64,000 bases of DNA, from the NCBI GenBank assembly GCA_963920765.1, contig OY987248.1, positions 12,558,539 through 12,622,538 of the forward strand, written 5' to 3'. A program made the translations under genes and the position numbers. The notes beneath the pieces are model-generated. The model was not told the origin of the DNA. It made no database searches and saw only the letters and a program-made list of their open reading frames with translations. Below, piece after piece: positions 1 through 12,052 of this stretch (positions are counted from its first letter, which is position 1; each line of letters opens with the position of its first letter). This DNA is from Ulota crispa. Lineage: Eukaryota; Streptophyta; Bryopsida; Orthotrichales; Orthotrichaceae.

Positions 1-550
1 AGAAAGTAGCCCACTTTAGCTTTAGTTTTAAAGCCATCATAAAAGGCCGGCAGCTGAAAATAGTGTTCTGCCAGTGATTAATGGATTGATTGGATAGCTT
101 TTGGATTCAATCATTAAACACTATCCCGTGATAAAGTAAGCCCCGGAAACCTTTTGGGACTCTCCATTGATCCAACGACACGCGCCCATGAATGCAGGCA
201 GGTGAGGCAGATTATGGATGGTTCCGTCCAACGAGAATCATTCATCCATGGAAACAACTATTATTAATCACCTAAAAATTTTCCTCCAGTTTTTTAGTGC
301 TAGGACTGTGTCAAGATGACGTCATACTTTAACAGAATTAAAAGAAGGCGTAGTCACATTAAAAACAAGCGAAGAGAATCCACACTCTTACTGGCTGAAT
401 TTGAGGCGTTAAAAGTTTACATCTATTTTTAAATAATTCTCAAAAAAAATTGTTTCCCACCCCACCCATGCTTACTAAGTGTGCCCCATAAGTAGTCAAT
501 TGGTCAATCATTAAGTGGGATATAGGATAAAGCTCCCAAACTTACAACAA
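1..550. other. AT-rich intergenic, no gene seen
   Basis: No credible coding region. The palindrome TGACGTCA at 317-324 matches a bZIP/CRE-type binding site, but no gene lies nearby, so it is probably chance. Confidence 0.5.
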
Positions 551-1632
551 ATATATCAAATAGTGCATTTAGGTTGCCTTAATCTTTGAGTGTTCATGTC
601 ATATTCATCAAAATTAGGGTTTTTGGAGACCAACAACTTTGATGCATTGTATCTTAGTCAATTGGATGATTCACAAAAAGTGACCATTGAAAATAGTGGA
701 ATACCTACTTAGAAAATGGCTTGCAAAGTTTGGGATCTATTGACCATGGGAGATGGGAGATGGGAGATTATAACATTTGATCAAACAAAATGTGATGACA
801 AAATCTCATTTTTTGGTAGGTAGTTGCTATTTGATGATTTTTACAAAATTTCACAAGCCCATGGTTCATCTTAAATTTTGTGAGCAGCAAGATTAAATGT
901 GAATGCACATACTTGTAAATTTTTGAAGATTGCACTTCTTCTTATGTCAAGTTTTAGGGCTTCAAATCACTATTGCACGGAAAATAGTGACCAACATAGT
1001 CGGTGACGATTGCCATAATAAGGGTCTAGAACATGTGAACCCTTGCCAACAACTTTCCCACTACCGCAAAGCACACACAAGGAAGCTTGCAAGGGATATT
1101 GACCAATCACAACTTGTAAAACGCTACTTGCCACCACGTCTCGTATGGTGTTTCACCCAATCAAATCTCTTGCAATACTTGTACAACATTTGGCTTTCCT
1201 CACCATTACTCCATTAGCATGGACAACTTGAATGCCTTCATAGTTGTGATTTATAGTAAGATCAAAAAAGTAGATCTGGTACCTTAAATAGGCATTTGAA
1301 ATTTCCAACAACAGTATATTGTTGCTCGGGAGCTCAAGGGTTAACAATTAGGTTGCCTTACCTTGGCAAACTTACCTCATGATTTGCCTGTGACCACCTA
1401 GAGTTGCATTTAACTCTTTATATGTTGTAGTAATTCTTGATTATGTGTAAAGTTTCAACTTCCTTGCTCCAGGATTTTAGCGCTTGTTGTTGTGCCCAAC
1501 CTCTAATTGCTTCCTCCATTGTTTATTACAACAATTACTAACGAAAGTTACTATAATCTTGGTAAATTTTTGAATATAGTGAGATATTGATAAATTAGTA
1601 TGGAGCAACCTAAAAGCACTATTTGGTGTAGT
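551..1632. repeat. MITE with AGGTTGCC ends, split by a nested insertion
   Basis: The outer ends are inverted copies: the left reads AAATAGTGCATTTAGGTTGCC-like sequence at about 556-578, and the right reads GCAACCTAAAAGCACTATTT at 1606 onward. Relatives lie at 9433-9717 and 16309-16526. Without the insertion at 583-1340 the element is about 320 bp. The 16.3 kb copy, read in reverse, shows the uninterrupted form (AGGTTGCC, TTAA, CGATTAGGTTGCC). Confidence 0.7.
583..1340. mobile_element. TTAA-flanked non-autonomous element (758 bp)
   Basis: It is flanked by TTAA at 579-582 and 1341-1344. The ends are degenerate inverted repeats: TCTTTGAGTGTTC on the left, and GGAGCTCAAGGG on the right, which is the reverse complement of CCCTTGAGCTCC. 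The sequence just inside the left end (CATATTCATCAAAAT) recurs in the element at 7861-8101. No transposase is visible. The relative at 16487-16490 carries a single TTAA at the matching position, which supports insertion there. Confidence 0.75.
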
Positions 1633-1640
1633 GATTTTAA

Positions 1641-1880
1641 CCCCTGAGCGCCAGCCCAAATTCATGATGTGTTGGACCTCATTGCAAACAATTTGGCATT
1701 GCAAGTTCAAAAACAACATCTAGAAGAGTTAGTCGTTGATATTGCACAAGGTTTAGGATCCATAGATGTATGAAATATTTGGTAAGCATTCATTACATGG
1801 ATCAAAAGATTATAATAGTCAAAGTCAACAAATTGTTGAATATAGAGAGGCTAGATTTGGGGCGTTAGGGCACTCAGGGG
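1641..1880. mobile_element. TTAA-flanked MITE, ~240 bp class
   Basis: TTAA lies at 1637-1640 and 1881-1884. The inverted ends are CCCCTGAGCGCC on the left and GGGCACTCAGGGG on the right. It is the same size class and has similar internal wording (AAAGATTATAA near the right side) as 7861-8101. It sits 8 bp past the end of the MITE that finishes at 1632. Confidence 0.8.
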
Positions 1881-1884
1881 TTAA

Positions 1885-2904
1885 GAACCATTACTCAACT
1901 AGTTAAGTTTGAATGTTATGAGAATATTTGAAGAGTTTGGAGCCCTTATCACCCAAGTATGGTAAGCGCCAAACCCTCAACCTCATTGCCTAAGGTCCAA
2001 ACATACCTAAAAGCATCCTTGCTTTTCAAGTGTTGTAAGTCCAATTGTCATTAAAGTTTTAAATTATTAACCGCAATTTTGTAGTGTGCATGTTGCAAAT
2101 GATGTAGGTCAAATTTGGGATCATTTGACCCCATAGATTGGAAGATTATCATGTTTTAGTGTTGAAAAAAGATGTTGAAATTTTCTTAAAAACACATTTG
2201 AGGGTGAAATTCAATTTCTAAATCTGGTCAAATGAAAAATATTGAAAATGTAAAGTGATTTGAAACCAATATATAAACACATTGGTGAAAGAAAATGTCA
2301 TTCAATAGACTCATTGTGTTTGCAAAATTATTTTGAAATGTCAAAAAACAGTGAGAAAAGTAGCAAAGAACCACATATTGGCTAAACCTCCCTTTACTAA
2401 AATGCTTTTCATTCTCTCATAACTTCTTGAATTGATGTGAATTTTTAATAACAAAAACTAGACTCGTGTACTCAATTTTTCCAATAACAAATATTATGAA
2501 AAAAATTGTATGAAGAAGTCATAAGCCACCAAAGTTCATTGTAATGCAAAAATGTGTGGATTTTGAACTTTGAGTTGCTCCCAAACATTCAAACAACTTG
2601 AATTGACGTGAATACTTTACCACAGTTACGAGACTTTAAAGGGAACAAAACCCAACAAATTTTATTGAAAAAAAAATTGATGAAAAAAGATACAAGCTTC
2701 CAAAGTTGCAGCCGTCACAATACAATGTGGTGAACTCAAATTGAACCTGTGAACTTTGAATGGCTTTCAATTTGTCTTAGATTGGTTTAAAAATTTACCA
2801 TAGAAACTAGACTAGTATGTGCAACTTTGCCAACAAATTTTATTGAATTTGGACAATAGATACAAAAATTACTGCACTTCAAATTGGATTGCTAGACTAT
2901 GAGA
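1885..2904. other. AT-rich, with three diverged tandem units
   Basis: No gene. Three diverged units of roughly 165-180 bp start near 2428, 2596 and 2776, each opening with CTTGAATTGA-like sequence followed by CCAACAAATTTTATTGAA-like sequence. This may be the interior of a degraded TTAA element whose right end is at 2936. Confidence 0.45.
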
Positions 2905-2936
2905 GGACACTATTTGTCCCCATAGGCAATGAGGGG
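2905..2936. repeat. Right end fragment of the TTAA element family
   Basis: The family's subterminal palindrome remnant (GGACACTATTTGTCCCC) is followed by AATGAGGGG and TTAA at 2937-2940. No matching left end was found, so this is probably a truncated or highly decayed copy. Confidence 0.5.
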
Positions 2937-3328
2937 TTAAGGGTGTGGATGCTTCAAAAGCATTTCCACTTGCCATGCATAACAAAGAGAGGGAAACACT
3001 TGTAAAATTGGAATTCACAAGGACATCCATATTTGTCTTTTTGCACCTATCCTCTATTCTAATTTGAAAAAGTTGTATTACTTCCCAACTGCTCTTTCCC
3101 TCCAAAAAGTATGTGTGAGCTCTTCCTACTTGTTTTCTTTCTACAAACTAAAACTAGATCATCCACAATTGTATTGAAATACAAAACAAGACAAAATATA
3201 GCAATGACTGGCAAATAATGACCATGGCAACAAAGGATAAACACCGCCTAAGGAACGCAAGATATCGGTTCTAAGGAAACACAAGGTTTGATATGAGACA
3301 AACGGGACTTTAAAGAATGCCCAAAGTA

Positions 3329-4220
3329 CAGTGCCCTCAGTATGTTTACGTTTGGGCTCATTTTGCCCTTCAAAGCACTTTGGTTAGAATAGAGTATGAT
3401 TTGCATTTTTAAAACTTGAATCTTGGTTTTGTAATTCTTATGCACTCCCAATCCATCATACCAAATTTTAGTTCCAAAAAATCAAAACCTCATTTTTGGT
3501 AAATTGTGTTGTATTAAAATCACGATTTTACATGAAAATGAATTGAAGAAAATTGGTGATGAATTTTTGGGATTTGATTGCATGGGTATGTAAGAAACAT
3601 CCATATACACCCTTTTCATGTTGAGAAAATATCATTAAGTAACACAAACATGATCTACAAAGAAATCAATGTCAAATCAACATGAGGTGTGGTAGGATCA
3701 CAATTTGTAAAATGGATAGCTCTATTTTTTAACTAGGTTTTGGTTAAGTGAACATATTGTCATGCTCATAGTTACAAATTTAATCATGCCACATGAGTCA
3801 AATAGCAAAAAATGACCAAAATAAAAAAATATCTATTTTACAAATTGTGGTCCTACCACACCTCATGTTGATTTGACATTGATTTCTTTGTAGATCATGT
3901 TTGTGTTACTTAATGATATTTTCTCAACATGAAAAGGGTGTATATGGATGTTTCTTACATACCCATGCAATCAAATCCCAAAAATTCATCACCAATTTTC
4001 TTCAATTCATTTTCATGTAAAATCGTGATTTTAATACAACACAATTTACCAAAAATGAGGTTTTGATTTTTTGGAACTAAAATTTGGTATGATGGATTGG
4101 GAGTGCATAAGAATTACAAAACCAAGATTCAAGTTTTAAAAATGCAAATCATACTCTATTCTAACCAAAGTGCTTTGAAGGGCAAAGTGAGCCCAAACGT
4201 AAACATATTGAGGGGCACTA
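3329..4220. mobile_element. TA-flanked CAGTG foldback element with ~387-bp arms
   Basis: Left arm 3331-3717 and right arm 3831-4218 are nearly perfect reverse complements around a ~113-bp loop. The element begins CAGTGCCC after TA (3327-3328) and ends GGGCACTA before TA (4221-4222). TA flanks with CAGT ends suggest the Tc1/mariner/pogo group. No transposase is visible. Short reading frames on both arms are mirror images and are not genes. The element at 40875-41816 has the same layout and related arm sequence. Confidence 0.8.
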
Positions 4221-4222
4221 TA

Positions 4223-4456
4223 CAGTGGGGGGACAAAAAGATTGGGAAATGAAAAATTAGGTAGTAATCTTTGAATTGGCTAAATGTTGTAGGGTTGCCA
4301 TTAAATTTTTTATGCAACTAAAAAACTTGTAATTTGAGCAGTGTTAAGTTTGAAAATTTTAGCTTTTTAGTAGTGTTTTTACCTACTAAATCATACTTGA
4401 GATCACTAGAATTGATAGTTGGATTAAAATTGCCCAATCTTTTTGTCCCCCCACTG
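4223..4456. mobile_element. TA-flanked CAGTG MITE (234 bp)
   Basis: The ends are inverted repeats of about 25 bp: CAGTGGGGGGACAAAAAGA on the left, and its complement TTTTTGTCCCCCCACTG on the right. The flanks are TA at 4221-4222 and 4457-4458, and the left TA is shared with the preceding foldback element, so the two abut. Confidence 0.85.
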
Positions 4457-4458
4457 TA

Positions 4459-6152
4459 CATCTAATCAACCTAAACATTGTTCCAAGGTCAAGTGAAGAT
4501 GTTCTCAGGGCCACTTTACACTATGAGACAAGGCTAGTTTCCAGCGTCTAACACTCCTCAACGCTTGGTTTTCATTGGTTAATTGTTTGCAATTGGTCTC
4601 ACGGCCATTTCACTAGGAATCAAGACCAAATTGTCAGAACATATTTAAAAATTTGAAACAACAAGATTTGACACAATCTCAACTCCAAAAATTGGGTTTT
4701 CCAGAAATGGGAAGTCAGTTCTTGACCTTGAGATTATTATCAAACTTTATCAAAATAAGATTATTTGAATAAAAGACATTCATTTGAGATAATCAACACC
4801 ATTGGATGAAGTAAAAATACTAATGGCTCTCCTTGATACTTTTTTTATCCATTTTCTCCTAAAATTTTCAAATTTTGCTCTAGTGCCTTGGGCATTTGGA
4901 ACCATTCTTAAAATCATTTGGGTTGACATTTTGATTAAAACTACCCCAAATTTTCATGGCCTTGATTGCTAATGGAAAGCAGCCCTGAGTGGGAATGTGA
5001 AAGTCTAGCTAAATTTACCTACCTAGGAAAATGTCTACAAGAGTGCATTTTCGAAAGTTTTTTCAAACCATATCACAACGTTCCCCTAAAGGCCCAAGGA
5101 ACCCACTTTGGGCTTTATGAGAACTCAGGCAGGCTCTATTGACTTCATAATTTGGAAGTTTATCATGAAATTTTTAGGATGGATGCTACTCATCATAATC
5201 TACATGTAAAGCTTTATTTCATGTCATTTTGATATGTAATGCAAAAGTTAGAAGGTTTTTTCAGTTTCAATGTCAAACCGGGCAGCAAAAAATATGTTCT
5301 AATTTTTTATTTTATATTATAGAATTTTATAGATTGATACCTACTCAAAAAAATTGAATCACTCAATTCCAAATAATGAGGTAAGGATTAAAAGGAGTTT
5401 TATTTTGCGGGCAATGAAGGTAGGAAGAGGGTAGAAAAAACATATAAAGTTATCTTTTACTCTCAATTTTGAAAATTTTCAAATGAAAAGGAAAGTTACT
5501 AATTGTCTGTTAGAGCATTCTCACTGTTGGGATTAACAATTTCAAATTCTTCCAAAACTTATTAGCATATTAGTTATATCTTTCATTCATCAATACCTTT
5601 CACTTTACAATTTTTATAAAAGTGAATCCAAAATTTTTTTTGGTTAAATTTTTATATATATGCTTTCAACCCATTTTCTAACATATTGCCAAAATTGCAC
5701 AAGAAATACAACATATGTGTTTTTCTCTAAAAAGTTTGAAAACAAAACTTCACCTTCTAAAAGGATTAGAAAAGCCTACATTTTGAAATGTGGGCACATT
5801 GATCTTGCAATTGGTGGGGATAATCATTCTAAAATATTGAAACAATGTAGTTATGCAAGTCAACTAAAAGATCCTACGGTTGGATTTGTTAAAAAATAAA
5901 TTTTAATGAAGATTTTGACCTTGCTTTTGGGACTAGTATTTTGAAGCAGTTTTGGGCCTCTAAACACGAAAGAGTTTGAAGGGTTAAATCCAATAAATGA
6001 GAATTGAACCAGTGACCAGGAATGACCGCCATAATTTCAAAGGATGGGGATTGGGTGGGAATTTGATAAGAGCCCAAATCTAAACCAACTGATGAGATAG
6101 TAAAGAATCTGTAGATGTGTTTTTGGTTCCTGAGCTCTAAGTATGATGAAAT
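4459..6152. other. AT-rich intergenic, no gene seen
   Basis: No credible coding region. Around 5340-5420 there is a weak match to the interior of the ~930-bp TTAA elements (a CACTCAATT... GGAGTTTT...TTTGCGGGCA pattern), so part of this may be an old element remnant. Confidence 0.4.
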
Positions 6153-6156
6153 TTAA

Positions 6157-7090
6157 CCCCTAACGGATCGAGCCCTTTTTCTTGCCAAAATCACTGAGAA
6201 CTGCCACTTCTAGGGATGAGTAAGAAGTTGGGTTTTTTTTTTTTTGAAATTCAACTGTAGGATCTTGTCTTGGATTAGAAAAGGTACTTGTGGGGAGAAA
6301 ATCAAGTTATTTTAGATGGAGAGGAGGGAGATATTTACATCTAAAGTGAGAAAAAAAAGTTTTTTTCCTGGAGCCAGTGCATTTCAGAAACCTTTGACCA
6401 CCTTTATATGAAAAAAAATTGCTTTACCCAAAGTTGGGCTTTTATTTTTCCATGTAGGAGATCAATTTAGATATGTGTGGGAGAATTTTCAAATCAATTG
6501 GAACTATACAACACATGGAAAAAAATAGTAAGTAAAAAGAAGTAGAGAATGAGTCAAATCACTAAATTGTTAAGAATTTGATTATTGATATCAAATATGC
6601 AAATCCCAATGGTTATAATCTTTTAATAAACAATCTACTTCATTTTGGTTTAAATTTTTTCCATAATATTGAAAATCAAGTAAAATAAAGGACTTCAAAG
6701 TTTATTTTAGAGTAGAAAAATCCATAATTGCCCGCAAACAAAAACTCCTCATAACTTTCATCCTATTGATTGAAACTGAATGATTCAAGTCTTTCCACAT
6801 TCAAAAAAAAATCTAAAGAACAAGTTTCAAATTTTTATTTTAAAAAAATATGAATTTTAAAGAATTTTTTTGGGCTACCCAAATGGGCACTCCTCCCCAA
6901 ATTTTCATAAATTCATGATTTCATGCATAAATTCTTTGTCAAATGTCAAAATGAAAAAAAAAATGCCCACGTGGGTTTTTGAATTCCACACCTTCAATAA
7001 GAGTTTTAAAAAATCACAAAAAGTAGCTTATCCAAAGGTACATCCCAAAGTATCACTTGTCCCCGGAGGGGACATTTGGTCATTTAGGAG
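6157..7090. mobile_element. TTAA-flanked element, ~930-bp class
   Basis: TTAA lies at 6153-6156 and 7091-7094. The left end is CCCCTAACGGATCGAGCCC. The right side has the conserved subterminal palindrome TTGTCCCCGGAGGGGACA, then CATTTAGGAG. The interior shares GCAAACAAAAACTCCTCAT with the elements at 17354 (same orientation), 13107 and 11137 (opposite orientation). Internal short reading frames are not shared among copies, so it is non-autonomous. Confidence 0.88.
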
Positions 7091-7626
7091 TTAAGTTGGC
7101 TAAATTTTGATGCCACAATCTGATAAATAAGGACTATCCAATGTTTGTAAGTAAAATTTCATAAATTGTTTTGATTTTGCAAAACATTAAGAAATACAGT
7201 AGGGGAGATACTTGTAAAACATCCAGATATGAATCCAAATTAGAAGACATACAAAATTTTGGGAAAGATTTATGCAAAGTATGGACAAGATTTCAATGTT
7301 CAAAGATTTAGAAAATCAACATTTACATGAATAGTTAATGTTTAATTAAATGTGGCATTTTGATGAAGTTGTATGTTTGTATGTTGCTCTAAACTATCAT
7401 GGCAATCAACCAAAGGTCATTTGAGGTTTGAGGTGGATACAAGGCATGGACTCCATTAGTAGTATAAGACCTTGAAAACAATTTGAACTCTAAATTATAT
7501 TTGTATATTCAAATTCATATTTATATACAAATATGTCTACTTGTACATACATACACACTTTGCAAATTCTTTTGTTGTTTCTTTCAAATCAATCTCAGAT
7601 GAGTTGAAAAGGATTTGAGGCCTTAA

Positions 7627-7856
7627 CCTTTGAGTGTCCAAAGTTATTTTAGGATTTAGGAGAAATTGGGGGGTTTAATGACCACCATAGCTTGGAAAAT
7701 TACATTTAAAAAAAGTGATCGCAAGATTTGAAAAAGGACTATCTTCTCTGCTGATGAGGACCAGCCATTATTCTTTTCATCGTATAAATTAAGAGAAAAA
7801 GTGAGATAAAGTTGTGGGCCCCAATGTCAAGATCTTGTCGTTGGGGCGCTTAAGGG
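7627..7856. mobile_element. TTAA-flanked MITE, ~235-bp class
   Basis: TTAA lies at 7623-7626 and 7857-7860. The left end is CCTTTGAGTGTCC and the right end is GGGGCGCTTAAGGG, degenerate inverted repeats of each other. The right TTAA is also the left TTAA of the next element. Confidence 0.75.
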
Positions 7857-7860
7857 TTAA

Positions 7861-8101
7861 CCCTTGAGCACCTATCCCATATTCATCAAAATCTAGACCC
7901 ACTCACTCTCAATCCAACCAAATTGTCATCACAAACAAGATCCACAAAATCTAACCATATTGAATAGTAGGTGAGATAAGCTCCAAAGTGTAGGGAAAAG
8001 GACAAATGGTTTGACCATACCAATAGAAAGATTATAACAAGTCAAACAAGAACTTTTTCATTTATGAGCGCCCCATTTTGAGGTACTAGGGCGCTTAGGG
8101 G
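7861..8101. mobile_element. TTAA-flanked MITE abutting its neighbour
   Basis: TTAA lies at 7857-7860 (shared with the element on its left) and 8102-8105. The left end is CCCTTGAGCACC and the right end is GGGCGCTTAGGGG. Its interior resembles 1641-1880 and the left part of 583-1340. Confidence 0.85.
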
Positions 8102-8105
8102 TTAA

Positions 8106-9432
8106 TATGGTGAAGGACCATGATTAGTACAAATCTTGCAATGGATGTTGAGCATACTAGATTCCTAAACTAGAAATTTTATAGCTTTAGAGGATTTAAT
8201 CTCTAAAGGATCAAGTATGTATTCAACTGACACTTGAGTACTTGGGTAGGGTCATACAAAGTCAAATTCTACTGAATGTTCTCAAAAATGTTACACAAGG
8301 TGTGAATATGTATTCCCCAAGTGGAAATGTAAAATTTCCTCCAATCTGATGCTCAATTGAAAAGTTATGCTACCCAAGAGAATTTGGGTAGCTTGGGCAA
8401 TTTGGGCATCTATGGAGAATGTTATGCTAAAATTCTCAACAACTTTTGAAATTTGGCCTATATGTAATTGATAAAATATGGTACAAAAATGTCAAAAATA
8501 ATAATTGAGCTCTCAAATCACATTCAAAGAGGAGTCAAACTTTGTTAACCCTAGAGGTTTCAAGAAATTTTATTTTCTTCTAACCTCAAACCCTATCATC
8601 TTGCAATTTATAAATCCAAAGATCTTGATTTTTTTGCATACCTGGAATGTTTGTCTCTAACTTTCATTGTCATATTTCAAATAAAAGTCCTCATTGCGCA
8701 AGAAATCATGAAAAAATGACTAGTATATTGCCAATTCACTTAGCCTCCTTACATTGCAAGATGATTTGGAATAAGCTAGAATCTATCTTTGCTTTTAAAA
8801 AATTTCATGAGTGAACCTAACATCATGTATTTATGAATATCAAAAAAATTGTTTTTGTGCAGAGTAAAAAATTTACTCCAAAAGGGCTCAAACTTTGGTG
8901 ACCTTATTTTGTAGGAATGAAAAGAAGTTATTTTATTCACTTCAAAAATTATAATCTTACAATCCATGTGTCAAATGAGCTGAATATTTTTGCACGCATT
9001 GGATAAATATTTCACTTTAGTTTTGAATGGTTGAAATTACAATATAAGATTTCAACTCCCATTTTTTTTTATCAACATACCCAAAAAAACACAGTTTTGA
9101 CAGTGTTTCTTGAAAAAAATCCCTTGGTCCTTTCGGGATTAAACATGTGCTAACTATAATTTGAAGGGAGTGCGCTAGTACAAAAATGATTTTGGAGGGA
9201 AACATCAGAATGAGCTAAAGCACATTGATTTTAATTTTTGACCAGTCATCCTATAAGGAAAGATTGCTACATGACACTCTCCAGTATAAACGTAAATATT
9301 GATCTTTGCAGTATGTTTAACAAAAGAAGAAAAAGAAGAAAAAATAGGTTTCCAATGAAACCCCAATTACCATAAGGAAAAACTGGTGCATTTTTGTGAG
9401 AAGAGGAAAACTTCCAATTGCAAGGGAGAAAA
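8106..9432. other. AT-rich intergenic, no gene seen
   Basis: No recognised gene. Short open frames near 8776-9205 on the - strand are low-complexity and lack coding character. Confidence 0.5.
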
Positions 9433-9717
9433 CTACACTAAATATTGTATTTAGGTTGCCTTACCCTCACAAGTTATCTCATGGCTCATCACTTGACCAT
9501 TTGGAGGAGCGTACAATTCTTTAAATAATTGGGTTCCACATTGTTTATGATTTAGATGCTGCTAGTTTGTTTCTCTACAACTTTATTGTTGTCAAATCCT
9601 TTAAAATTTGTTTATTACAATAGTTATTGATGAAATTTACAATAGTATCAGTGAGTTTACATAGTGTAAAACATCAAGAACTTAATGTGGGGCAACCTAA
9701 ACAAAATATTTAGTGTA
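9433..9717. repeat. MITE with AGGTTGCC ends (285 bp)
   Basis: It starts CTACACTAAATATTGTATTT and ends AAATATTTAGTGTA, inverted repeats that continue inward with AGGTTGCC/GGCAACCT. Its interior aligns by eye with 1345-1632. Confidence 0.75.
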
Positions 9718-9937
9718 CTCCATGGCAGATCTGAACTCTAGAGGAGATAGAGAGTAGTTTTTTTTTTTGAATTCTTCTCCACAAGCAAACTCTTCAAGGA
9801 TAATGAGGATATTAGTACTTTAAGAGAAGATATCAATTTGGACTAAAAAGTTAGTTTACTTTGTATTTGAATTTCACACAATAAGGGTGTTCTCAATTGA
9901 GGCATAGATAAGAGCCATTCTTGTAGAAGAGGCCTCT

Positions 9938-10566
9938 TCAAAGAGTTCTCAACCCCAATGCGCACATGGCTGTAGAGCTGCTAGGGACGTGGGAGTAAGT
10001 GGTCAGGAGGCTAATTGCATGAGGGGTGGAAGAATGGCAAAAGTGTTTGTCAAAAAAACAATTGCACTTATCAACCTCACCAATAGCAACTAGCTCTTCA
10101 AGTTTTGCAAGTTTCTTTTTAGTGTCGTCTAGGACCGTTCTTGTGCCAAGATTGTAAGCTTTCCATTTATTTATGCAAACAAACTTGGGAGATATTTCTC
10201 TTGTTACGCTTAGACCCACGTTTATTGTACCCTCATCCCAACCAAATTAAAAGTAGCTCTACCGCTTCCACATCAAATAAGGCGCAAAAAAGTCTTTTGA
10301 AGAGCCAAGATGCAAGCCACTTGGAGTAGCATCTCCACTCCTTTTTGGACACCCATAGCACACCCACATTAAACAATGTAGTGGTTGAAATAGGTCCTTG
10401 CGGCATGAAAGGAAATGATTTATCCATGGTTAAAGGAATTGATTTGTTGCATGAGCTTTTACGTGGTCTCAAAAGACATGCGCAATGGCGTGAACAAGAC
10501 ATTGTAGAACCTTCCCACAAAGTGCAAAAAACAACTACGATGATACAATGGAAGCTCAACCTCTAA
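9938..10566. other. Region with weak coding character, possible gene or transposon remnant
   Basis: Base use is richer in GC than the flanks, and overlapping open frames exist on both strands. On the - strand, 9938-10219 includes a Lys/Leu-rich stretch with DDTKKKLAKLEEL. On the + strand, 10345-10566 includes LHELLRGLKRHAQW. No known domain is recognised and neither frame extends beyond ~110 residues. A decayed polyprotein or gene fragment is possible; chance is also possible. Confidence 0.25.
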
Positions 10567-10861
10567 AGGCCCAAGCCAGATTTTTCTGAAAAATCGCAAC
10601 AAACTCTCATTTTTAGTGTTTTAATCCTAAGAAATTTTTTTTCCAAATCTCTACAAGTCTAACCATAGGATCTTGCATAGGACTTATGCAAGGAGCCATA
10701 GTAGAAACTTCATGAGATTTGACCGTACGGATTGAGAAGTGTGAGCATTTGAAGTTGAGGGAGAAAAAAATTTGACCTTTGCCCAAAATTTTCAGGTCCC
10801 TTTGACCATATGTGATGGACATTTTTTGAAACATGAGAGTTGTAGAGGATTAATGGACAAC

Positions 10862-11116
10862 GCTATTTGGTGAGTGTAAAATGGTGAGCCATGAGTGGAG
10901 ATTCAAGATTCTATGAGCAAGAAAAGATTTTCAACTCAAAATTAATGAATAAATAAATAAAATAACAAGCTTTTCAAGAGATAATGGTTTAAAATGCACA
11001 ACCATAGGGCCATATGTACACAATTATAGGTAGAATTTATTATTTTGACAAAAAAGACCTGCTTGTAGCTCACAGCTCACGGCTCATGGCTTACAAATCC
11101 CCGCTCATGAAATAGC
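10862..11116. repeat. MITE with GCTATTTGGTGAGTG end
   Basis: The left end GCTATTTGGTGAGTG is inverted at the right as CGCTCATGAAATAGC. A second copy lies at 39380-39613, with shared internal text (AATGGTGAGCCATGAG and GCTCACAGCTCACGGCTC). Confidence 0.7.
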
Positions 11117-11136
11117 ATTCCTCGAGAGTTAATTAA

Positions 11137-12052
11137 CCCCTAAAGGACTAGACCCTCTTTTTTAGAAACATAGTGATTTAGGGTAGGTACCAGTAGTTGG
11201 AACTTTTCATGTTTCAGGCTGAAATTTTAACAGAATGTGGGGACAAGGTTTATCTTTCATGTGCACAAAATTTCATGATATTTGGAGTTATGAGTAAAAA
11301 GTTATGGCTTGATATATTGTTTTTTATGTTCGTCAGGCAGCTTGGGCAGATTTTTAAAAATCAACTTTTCTCAAGAAAAAAATTTCTAGATTGGTTGAGG
11401 AGATTTATGTGAATGTAGGAAGCTTTAAATTGTTCCGTTTTGATCAACAAGATGAAAGTTATGAGGATTTTTAGTTTGCGAGCAATTATGAATTCGCTAC
11501 TCTAAAATAAACTTTGAAGTCTTTTATTTTACTCAATTTTCATTATTTTGGAAAAAAATACAAATCCAAAGGATGTAGATAAGTTATTGCAACATTGTAA
11601 TCATTGGGATTGGCAATTTTCATTTCTAGAATTAAATTCTTAACAATTTTTTGTTTTGATCATTCTCTACTTCTTTTTACTTACTAATTTTTTTTCCATA
11701 TGTTATACAAATCCAAATGATTTGAAACTTTTTTGACATGTACTATATTTAGGCAGAATAAGGAATTTAGTGAAGCACCACCCACATGGCCTTTTTTCCT
11801 TAAAAATTTCACCTTCCCAAGGGTAGCTGCCCAGTTTTTCACATGATGTTTTTTAATATTCAAACCATTCTAACTTCCAATCTATGTGGTGAAAAACTCT
11901 GAATTTGTTTCCACATCTTCTAAAAGTATTCTTCTACAAAATCCTACGGTCACAAATGCATAAAAATGTTTTTGTTTTTAAATTTGGTTAATGCTCTAAA
12001 AATGGCAGTTTTGGAGAGTTTTTGGTGACAACTTTGCTTGGACATGTAGGGG
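11137..12052. mobile_element. TTAA-flanked element, ~930-bp class
   Basis: TTAA lies at 11133-11136 and 12053-12056. The left end is CCCCTAAAGGACTAGACCC and the right end is GGACATGTAGGGG. Both terminal regions resemble the same (non-palindrome) end of the family, with AATCCTACGGTCA near the right, so this copy may be a rearranged derivative. The interior shares TTTAGTTTGCGAGCAATTAT with 13107-14038. Confidence 0.75.

Noticed and set aside
3248-3451. Open frame on the foldback arm
   Set aside because: Its mirror lies on the other arm; it is a product of the inverted repeat and has no domain.
10233-10559. 108-codon - strand open frame
   Set aside because: No domain; competing + strand frames. 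Kept only as part of an uncertain remnant.
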